Source of the DNA: Marinobacter algicola DG893
GTDB lineage: Bacteria > Pseudomonadota > Gammaproteobacteria > Pseudomonadales > Oleiphilaceae
Length of the DNA: 64,000 nucleotides
Direction of reading: 5' to 3'
NCBI RefSeq assembly: GCF_000170835.1
Contig: NZ_ABCP01000001.1
Location: forward strand, 248,001 to 312,000
Shown in pieces: positions 58,908 to 64,000 of the stretch. The translations under genes and the position numbers were made by a program. The notes under the pieces were generated by a model that did not search any database, was not told the DNA's origin, and saw nothing but the letters and a program-made list of their open reading frames with translations. Position 1 is the first letter of the stretch. Each line of letters starts with the position of its first letter.

Positions 58908-59000
58908 ATGAATCTCAACGCAGTGGTTGTCCTTGTGAAGCTAGTCCTGGTGGTCGTGGTACCGTCCGGGGGCTTCTGCGTGGACATGCGAGTGAGATAG
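58908..59000 (+). CDS. ilv operon leader peptide (30 residues)
   Basis: The 30-codon frame starting at ATG 58908 encodes MNLNAVVVLVKLVLVVVV followed by PSGGFCVDMRVR: 11 Val and 4 Leu in 30 residues. It resembles the E. coli ilvB leader, which also has runs of Val. It ends just before the terminator and its 3' part overlaps the antiterminator arm, so ribosome stalling at valine or leucine codons should decide the RNA fold. Confidence 0.9.
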   Translation: MNLNAVVVLVKLVLVVVVPSGGFCVDMRVR

Positions 59001-59061
59001 AAACAGACTCGACAAACACACGAAAGCCCCCGGCACCGAAAGGTCCCGGGGGCTTTTTTTT
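58966..59061 (+). promoter_or_regulatory. transcription attenuator of ilvGM
   Basis: The terminator hairpin pairs AAGCCCCCGG (59024-59033) with CCGGGGGCTT (59046-59055) and ends with eight T (59054-59061). The same 10-mer CCGGGGGCTT occurs earlier at 58966-58975, inside the leader peptide gene, and can pair with 59024-59033 instead, forming an antiterminator. Stalling upstream of 58966 for lack of charged Val or Leu tRNA would therefore favour read-through into ilvG. Confidence 0.92.
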
Positions 59062-59086
59062 GCAGCAGGAAAAAGGGATAACGACC

Positions 59087-60781
59087 ATGAACGGCGCACA
59101 GCACATTCTTGACGCGTTCCATCGCCACAACATCAGCACGGTTTTCGGGTATCCGGGCGGCTGCATCATGCCGCTATACGATGCGCTGGTGGACGATGTC
59201 GGCGTGGAACACGTGCTGTGCCGCCATGAGCAGGCCTGCGCCCTGGCCGCCGACGGCTACGCCCGCGCAAGCGGCAAGCTCGGCGTATGTATTGCCACCT
59301 CCGGGCCAGGCGCCACCAACCTGATCACCGGCGTTGCCAACGCTCACCGGGATTCCATCCCCATGCTGGTCATTACCGGCCAGGTGCCCTCCGGCCTGAT
59401 CGGTACCGACGCCTTCCAGGAAACCGACGTATTGGGCATGACGTTGGGCATCGTTAAACACAGCTACCTGGTTGACGATGCAGACAGCCTGCCCGCGATC
59501 ATGGAAGAGGCCATGGAACTGGCTCAAAGCGGCCGGCCGGGACCTGTGTGGATTGATATTCCCAAGGACTTGCTGTTGGCTGACGTCAGCGATACTCCCT
59601 TCCCCCGGTCCGAGCCACGGGAAGTCAGTTCCCCGGACCTGACCGAAGCTCTCACCATGCTGCGGGCCGCCCGCAAACCCATACTTTACAGCGGCGGCGG
59701 CATCAGCCTGGCCCATGCTGAAGATCGCTTTCGCACGTTTGCTGAATCCGCCTCCCTGCCAGCGGTGGTAACGCTCAAAGGCATCGGTAACCCTGGAAAA
59801 CACAACCCTTACAACCTGGGCATGTTGGGCATGCACGGTTCCCGGGCGGCCAATAAAGCAGTGGATGAATGCGACCTGCTGCTGGTTATCGGTGCCCGCC
59901 TGGACGATCGCGCTACCGGCAAACTCGATGGCTTCGCGCCCAATGCAAAGATGATCCACATTGACGCCGACGCCGCCGAGATCAACAAACTGCGCCCAAC
60001 CGAACTGGCTATTCGCGGGGATCTGAATGGCATCCTCGAAGCATTGACCAACGCTTTGCAGGATAAGCCGCTGGACATTGGAGACTGGCAGAAACAGTGC
60101 CGAACCTGGTACACCACCGGCGGCTTCCACGCCGCCGACAACGAAGAACCCCTGGCGCCGATCACCGGCCCGGCCTTTGTTCGCCAACTCTCCCGAATTG
60201 CCCCGGACAATACCGTTATAGCGTGCGACGTTGGTCAGCACCAGATGTGGGTGGCCCAGCACTACGACTTTGATCACCCTCGCCACCATCTCACCAGCGG
60301 CGGCCTGGGCACTATGGGCTATGGCCTGCCCGCCGCCATCGGTGCCCAGTTTGCCGACCGCAAGAGCACGGTGATCAACGTAACGGGCGACGGCTCGTTC
60401 ATGATGAACGCCCAGGAGTTGGCCACTATCCGCCGCTATAACTTGCCGGTGAAGTTAATCGTAATGGACAACCAATGCCTGGGCATGGTGCGCCAGCAAC
60501 AGGAGCTGTTTTATGGCAACCGGGAAAGCCAGATCAATCTGGATGACAACCCGGACTTTGTTGCAATGGCTCGCGCCTTTGACATCCCGGCGTTGCATAT
60601 CAACCGCACTGACCAGATCCGCCGCGGCATCGAAACCATCCTGGCCTACAACGGCCCGATGCTGTTGCACGTGGCCATCAGTCGTGAGGATAACGTCTGG
60701 CCCATCGTCAAACCCGGCGCCAGCAACCGCGAAATGATCGACGAAACCCGACGCACCAACAAAAAGGAACACGTTGCATGA
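59087..60781 (+). CDS. ilvG: acetolactate synthase large subunit (AHAS II type)
   Basis: The 564-residue TPP-dependent enzyme condenses pyruvate to acetolactate, or with 2-ketobutyrate to acetohydroxybutyrate, for valine, leucine and isoleucine. Glu48 (CRHEQ) activates TPP. GDGSFMMNAQEL begins the TPP-binding motif near 433. Its sequence (NTVFGYPGG type opening, GTDAFQE, LGTMGYGLPAA) is closest to E. coli IlvG. AAAGGGATAACGACC before ATG 59087 sets the start. It overlaps ilvM by four bases (ATGA) and sits behind an attenuator. Confidence 0.97.
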   Translation: MNGAQHILDAFHRHNISTVFGYPGGCIMPLYDALVDDVGVEHVLCRHEQACALAADGYARASGKLGVCIATSGPGATNLITGVANAHRDSIPMLVITGQVPSGLIGTDAFQETDVLGMTLGIVKHSYLVDDADSLPAIMEEAMELAQSGRPGPVWIDIPKDLLLADVSDTPFPRSEPREVSSPDLTEALTMLRAARKPILYSGGGISLAHAEDRFRTFAESASLPAVVTLKGIGNPGKHNPYNLGMLGMHGSRAANKAVDECDLLLVIGARLDDRATGKLDGFAPNAKMIHIDADAAEINKLRPTELAIRGDLNGILEALTNALQDKPLDIGDWQKQCRTWYTTGGFHAADNEEPLAPITGPAFVRQLSRIAPDNTVIACDVGQHQMWVAQHYDFDHPRHHLTSGGLGTMGYGLPAAIGAQFADRKSTVINVTGDGSFMMNAQELATIRRYNLPVKLIVMDNQCLGMVRQQQELFYGNRESQINLDDNPDFVAMARAFDIPALHINRTDQIRRGIETILAYNGPMLLHVAISREDNVWPIVKPGASNREMIDETRRTNKKEHVA

Positions 60782-61056
60782 AACCGCAAAGCCAGCCGTC
60801 AACACCAAACTACAAAATCAGTTGCCGCATGTCGCAGGAAGCGGCCGCCCTGGAGCGCCTTTGCCAGGTGATTCGTATTCGCGGGTTTCGGATTGCAACA
60901 ATGGCGGTGGAATCCGCCGGGGAGCATCTCGATATCACCCTGACCCTGGAGGGAACCCGGCCGATTGCCATGCTCCAGTCGCAACTGGAGAAGTTGCATA
61001 CTGTGGCGGAGGTTGCCCTTGGTCAGGTTTCGGGGGTTCGGGTTCAGACTGCCTGA
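60778..61056 (+). CDS. ilvM: acetolactate synthase small subunit (AHAS II type)
   Basis: The 92-residue regulatory subunit has an ACT-like domain and resembles E. coli IlvM (RVIRIRGFRIATMAVES, then LTLEGTRPIAMLQSQLEKLHTV). It stabilises and activates IlvG. The start ATG overlaps the ilvG stop in ATGA, giving coupled synthesis. AHAS II of enterics is insensitive to valine feedback; whether that holds here is unknown. A REP-like hairpin follows. Confidence 0.93.
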   Translation: MKPQSQPSTPNYKISCRMSQEAAALERLCQVIRIRGFRIATMAVESAGEHLDITLTLEGTRPIAMLQSQLEKLHTVAEVALGQVSGVRVQTA

Positions 61057-61109
61057 AGTTTGGGAGTTGCCTTCTGTTCGTAGCCTGCAGGTTTTGGGGG
61101 GGCGGGCTT

Positions 61110-61195
61110 GCGGGGTGATATCTGTATTTTTCTTGAAAAAGAACTCGCTTCGCTCAGACATCTTTTTCTGGCGAAAAACCCAGATACCACCCCGC
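61110..61195. repeat. long REP-like hairpin between ilvM and cynS
   Basis: The outer arms GCGGGGTGATATCTG (61110-61124) and CAGATACCACCCCGC (61181-61195) pair with one mismatch. The stem continues as TTTTTC (61127-61132)/GAAAAA (61173-61178), and an inner stem GAAAAAGA (61135-61142)/TCTTTTTC (61161-61168) closes a loop containing CTCGCTTCGCTCAGACA. Such elements, often with GAGCGAAGCGAG cores, are repeated in related genomes as I recall, but I find no second copy in this window. It lies between two convergent genes and can act as a terminator or mRNA stabiliser. Confidence 0.7.
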
Positions 61196-61223
61196 GCCGA
61201 GTTGACCACGGCGGGAAAGCCGA

Positions 61224-61673
61224 TCACCAAGCCTTATAAGGCAGGAACTTACCGTTCATGGTAACCACAACCCGGTCACCCTTGGGGTTCTCCTCCTTGT
61301 CCACGTGCATGGTGAAGTCGATGGCGCTCATGATGCCGTCACCGAATTTTTCGTGGATGAGCTCTTTCAGGGTGTCACCATACACACCGACCACCTCATA
61401 GAGACGGTAGATCAGCGGATCCTGGGGAACGGCGCCGTCCCAGGCCTTTTTCGGGCAAACCTGCAGGGCTTCGGCAACTACCTTGTCGAGGCCAAGGGTT
61501 TCGCACACCGCGAACGCCTTATCCTCGGTCATGCTGTTCATGCCCAGGCAGGCGGAGGTTGTAAACACCGGCGACAGACCAATGGCTTCGGAAAGAGCTT
61601 CCCAAGAAACGCCCTTGGTGGCTTTTGCTTCCAGGATTTTTGCAGTCATCAGTTCTTTGCTGATCATGATCAT
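61224..61673 (-). CDS. cynS: cyanate hydratase (cyanase)
   Basis: CynS decomposes cyanate with bicarbonate to ammonia and CO2. The 149-residue chain has the conserved catalytic Arg90, Glu93 and Ser116 (spacing 3 and 23, as in E. coli Arg96, Glu99, Ser122). The start could be ATG 61673 or 61667; a GTG at 61688 is also in frame. No cynT (carbonic anhydrase) or cynR gene is near. An NtrC-like palindrome lies about 150 bases upstream (61820-61834), consistent with nitrogen scavenging. Confidence 0.95.
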   Translation of the reverse strand: MIMISKELMTAKILEAKATKGVSWEALSEAIGLSPVFTTSACLGMNSMTEDKAFAVCETLGLDKVVAEALQVCPKKAWDGAVPQDPLIYRLYEVVGVYGDTLKELIHEKFGDGIMSAIDFTMHVDKEENPKGDRVVVTMNGKFLPYKAW

Positions 61674-61819
61674 TTCCACTTGTGACACCTTTTTCTGTTG
61701 GGCATTGCCTGCCGCTTATCAGGCAGATCATAGGGGCCACGCTTAGGTTTGATCACTTTGAAGCCAATTCCACAAAACACCATGTCACCACGGTGGATAT
61801 CCCCAAACTGGTGCTTGTC

Positions 61820-61834
61820 GCACCTTTCTGGTGC
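61820..61834. promoter_or_regulatory. NtrC-like binding site upstream of cynS
   Basis: GCACCTTTCTGGTGC is a perfect palindrome with a five-base centre, matching the E. coli glnA NtrC site (GCACC-N5-GGTGC). It lies 147-161 bases upstream of cynS, a normal enhancer distance. I could not find a convincing sigma54 -24/-12 element between it and the gene, which weakens the case. Confidence 0.45.
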
Positions 61835-61918
61835 GCTTTTGGGTGCTCACTCTGTCGGATGCTTACCAATCACGGGCCCACATCATAACCAGAGCAGTGT
61901 TTGTGCCAGGTTCCGACA

Positions 61919-62977
61919 TCAACCCGGCTGGTTTTCGTCCACGCGTGCGCTGGTAAGGATGTGAGTAAGCCCCCCACAGTCCACCATCGGGTCATCGCAG
62001 TTAATAATGATATCCGCCCGGTTAAGCACGTAGCTCTTGCCGGTAATAGTATTCTCGACCACTTGGTGTTTCCCTTCCTGGCGCACGCCAGTGAACTCAC
62101 CGATAAATCCGGTTTCACGGAGCGAGACGGTTTCCAGGCGATCGCCCGGGCTGAGTTTGCCCTCGTAATTCATTAACGCAAGCCGCGCTGAAGTACCCGT
62201 GCCCGTGGTGCTGCGGCAGATGACTCCAGGATGCACATAGGTGGCCGACCGTGAACGATACGAATGGTCAGACAATTGTTCCACAGGGCCCATGAAGTGG
62301 AGGAAGGGCAGAGGCCCAACATCACCCAGCGTGTAGTGGGAGAAGCCCCGCTCTGCCTGGATGGCCTCAACTATCTGATAGGCACACTCGCTGAGTTTGC
62401 GCTCTTCATCCAGAGTCAGGGAAAACCCCAGACTTGTCGCGTCCACCAGGGCGTAAAAACCACCGCTGTAGGCCACGCTGTAGGTTATATCGCCGATCGA
62501 GGGCACGTGAATGCTGGCCTGGTAGGTGTCGATGTAACTGGGCAGCCCGCCACAGGTAATGGCTTCCACAACCCCATCCCTTACAAGGGCGTCGATGTGG
62601 ACCAGGCCCGCAGGTGCTTCCAGAGCAAAGCTCTGCCACCCTTCTCGCTTGGCAACGATGCCACTCTCCAGAACGGCTGTGGCAGTGCAGATGGTGTTGG
62701 AGCCCGAGTAGATCGGGTATCCCATTACTTCCATGATGATATAACCGGCGACTGCTTCGGGGTCCGTGGCGGGCACCAGCAGGTCCACGGACATTTCCGG
62801 AATACCGTAGGGCTCTTCCAGTAGTAACGTGCGAAGCCCATCCGCCTTGTCCCGCAGGTATTCCATCTGGGCGCGCACGGTGTCCCCAGGAAGCGGGCAG
62901 ATCCCGCCAGTCACAATCCGGCTGACATCGCCGCCGGCGTGGGTGTCCATCAGTTGCAGTTTGAGTTCAGGACGCAT
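61919..62977 (-). CDS. proline racemase/hydroxyproline epimerase family protein with atypical active site
   Basis: The 352-residue protein has the family layout of two similar lobes (MDTHAGGDVSRIVTGG start, then the two catalytic segments). The first catalytic Cys is replaced by Ser91 (YSGSNTIC) and the second by Thr258 (CRSTTGTGTSA, normally RSPCGTGT). Cys254 sits four residues earlier. Racemases and epimerases need both Cys; dehydratases keep one. Activity may be a dehydratase, a different reaction or none. The start ATG 62977 overlaps the stop of the alcohol dehydrogenase gene in TGATG, so the two are translated together. Confidence 0.85.
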   Translation of the reverse strand: MRPELKLQLMDTHAGGDVSRIVTGGICPLPGDTVRAQMEYLRDKADGLRTLLLEEPYGIPEMSVDLLVPATDPEAVAGYIIMEVMGYPIYSGSNTICTATAVLESGIVAKREGWQSFALEAPAGLVHIDALVRDGVVEAITCGGLPSYIDTYQASIHVPSIGDITYSVAYSGGFYALVDATSLGFSLTLDEERKLSECAYQIVEAIQAERGFSHYTLGDVGPLPFLHFMGPVEQLSDHSYRSRSATYVHPGVICRSTTGTGTSARLALMNYEGKLSPGDRLETVSLRETGFIGEFTGVRQEGKHQVVENTITGKSYVLNRADIIINCDDPMVDCGGLTHILTSARVDENQPG

Positions 62978-64000
62978 CAGGACTTCTCCAAGGCAAACGG
63001 GGCGCCATGCTCGGCCCATTGGGTATCCGGGACGATTACGATTTTGCCCAGGTAGTTGCTGTTGCGATTGACGAAGTAGCGTTCGGCTTCGTGTAACTCT
63101 GAAAGCCTGAAAGCGGCGTGAAGTACCGGCTTCAACTGACCACTGCGAATCCAGGCCACCAGTTGTTCCGCTTCTTCACGGGTGCCGTGTGACACGCCGA
63201 ACACCTGCACCTGATACAGATAAATCCGGGTCCACATGATTTCGCTGACGTTCCCGGCGCTGGCGCCGGCGATGCTGAGCCTTGGATAATCCCGGCGGCT
63301 TTTCATGTCGAAGATCATGGTGTCGATAAACTGATCGGTCATCTCGCCACCGGCCAGGTCCATCACAGCGTCTATCGGCCGACCACCCGTGACGGACCGA
63401 ACCTTATCCGTGAAGTTATCCATCTCGGAACGGTCCAGCACGGCTTCGGCACCCAGCTTGAGCAACGGGTCTGCTTTGTCACGCTGGCTCAGCGCATAGG
63501 GAATCGCCCCCATGATGCGGCAAAGCTGGATAAGGGCGGTGCCAACGCCACCACTGGCACCAGTCACGAGAATGTGCTCACCTGCTTTTACCCGTGCGGA
63601 TGTGAGCATGTGCAAAGCCGTCTGGTAGGAGCACATGCCCATGGCGGCGAGTTCGGCATCGGCCAGATCGGCATTCTCGACATGGTGGAACTGGTCGGAA
63701 GGCACGGCGATATATTCCGCGAAACCACCATCGGCGCCATGGCCGTAGTAGTCCGGGGTCAGGTTGATATCCCGACGGTCGTCGGCGTACAGATTGAAGT
63801 CAAGCAGGCCCCGCTGGCCTATCCGTGTTTCGTCCACTCCCTGCCCTACAGCGACAACACGCCCAACAACGTCCGCGCCTTGAACTCTTGGGAACGTCAG
63901 CGTGGCTGAGCCTCCCATCTGGAAGGAGGTTACGTCGCCCTTATCCTTGGTGGGGTACAGGCCCTCCCGGGCTTTGCGGTCGGTGTTGTTCTTGGCGGTA
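62977..64000 (-). CDS. zinc-type alcohol dehydrogenase/quinone oxidoreductase (partial, 5' end outside window)
   Basis: The reading frame is open to the window edge, so the N-terminus is missing (at least 340 residues are visible). The medium-chain dehydrogenase fold is clear: FPRVQGADVVGRVVAVG, HILVTGASGGVGTALIQLC as the cofactor-binding motif, and RIYLYQVQVFGVSHG. Catalytic zinc ligands are not evident, suggesting the zinc-free quinone-oxidoreductase branch. The stop overlaps the start of the proline-racemase-family gene, so the two probably act in one pathway. Confidence 0.88.
   Translation of the reverse strand, partial: TAKNNTDRKAREGLYPTKDKGDVTSFQMGGSATLTFPRVQGADVVGRVVAVGQGVDETRIGQRGLLDFNLYADDRRDINLTPDYYGHGADGGFAEYIAVPSDQFHHVENADLADAELAAMGMCSYQTALHMLTSARVKAGEHILVTGASGGVGTALIQLCRIMGAIPYALSQRDKADPLLKLGAEAVLDRSEMDNFTDKVRSVTGGRPIDAVMDLAGGEMTDQFIDTMIFDMKSRRDYPRLSIAGASAGNVSEIMWTRIYLYQVQVFGVSHGTREEAEQLVAWIRSGQLKPVLHAAFRLSELHEAERYFVNRNSNYLGKIVIVPDTQWAEHGAPFALEKS

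Noticed and set aside
59174..60289. 371-codon frame antisense to ilvG
   Set aside because: Fully inside ilvG and glycine-rich by mirror of its codons. No ribosome site or domain.
61673..61819. Sigma54 promoter for cynS
   Set aside because: No GG-N10-GC element with acceptable flanking matches was found between the NtrC-like site and the gene; the closest match has the wrong spacing.

Overview
The window is a contiguous piece of a gammaproteobacterial chromosome. Gene order (pncC-recA next to mutS-fdxA), protein style and the mix of fatty-acid, c-di-GMP and efflux genes suggest a Marinobacter-like marine heterotroph; this is a judgement from recall, not from a database search. I see no rRNA genes, CRISPR array, insertion sequence, integrase or prophage genes. 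Coding density is high and no stretch over about 330 bases lacks a gene.

Layout. 1-10.6 kb (minus strand): pepN, a DUF2797 gene, yeaC, a rhomboid protease, a metallophosphoesterase, nadK, a coiled-coil protein and fadH. In the yeaC-rhomboid gap, on the plus strand, lie a promoter overlapping a textbook Fur box, a structured 88-nt stretch and a strong terminator: a candidate Fur-controlled small RNA. 10.7-14.3 kb: two AraC regulators of the same subfamily beside fadH and a MaoC hydratase. Between the regulators sit tRNA-Asp and a 28-residue Asp/Glu-rich micro-ORF on the same strand. 14.3-19.1 kb: a probable operon of a Lon-like protease, a FixJ-type regulator and a hybrid kinase. 19.1-25.4 kb: PilZ protein, flavodoxin-fold protein, recA with LexA box, pncC, mutS and fdxA.

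25.5-29.3 kb: LysE exporter, unknown protein, DegV and PF10118 di-iron protein. 29.5-34.9 kb: an NCS2-type permease and a medium-chain acyl-CoA synthetase, divergent from a PAS kinase/response regulator pair that probably controls them. 34.9-38.6 kb: divergent MocR regulator/PhzF isomerase, then a BaiN-type flavoprotein. 38.6-42.6 kb: SulP transporter, universal stress protein and PLD-family lipoprotein, tightly coupled. 42.9-45.1 kb: argO/argP and alkB. 45.2-54.6 kb: c-di-GMP genes (an HD-GYP gene broken by a frameshift, a 7TM diguanylate cyclase and a GGDEF-EAL protein) with djlA and an amidase. 54.6-58.8 kb: an RND pump and its adaptor.

58.9-64 kb: ilvGM preceded by a complete transcription attenuator with a Val/Leu-rich leader peptide, a long hairpin resembling a REP element, a lone cynS with an NtrC-like site upstream, a proline-racemase-family gene lacking both usual catalytic cysteines, and an alcohol dehydrogenase cut by the window edge.

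The observations most worth following are the Fur-linked small RNA, the ilv attenuator, the acidic micro-ORF behind tRNA-Asp, the frameshifted HD-GYP gene and the Ser/Thr proline-racemase homologue.
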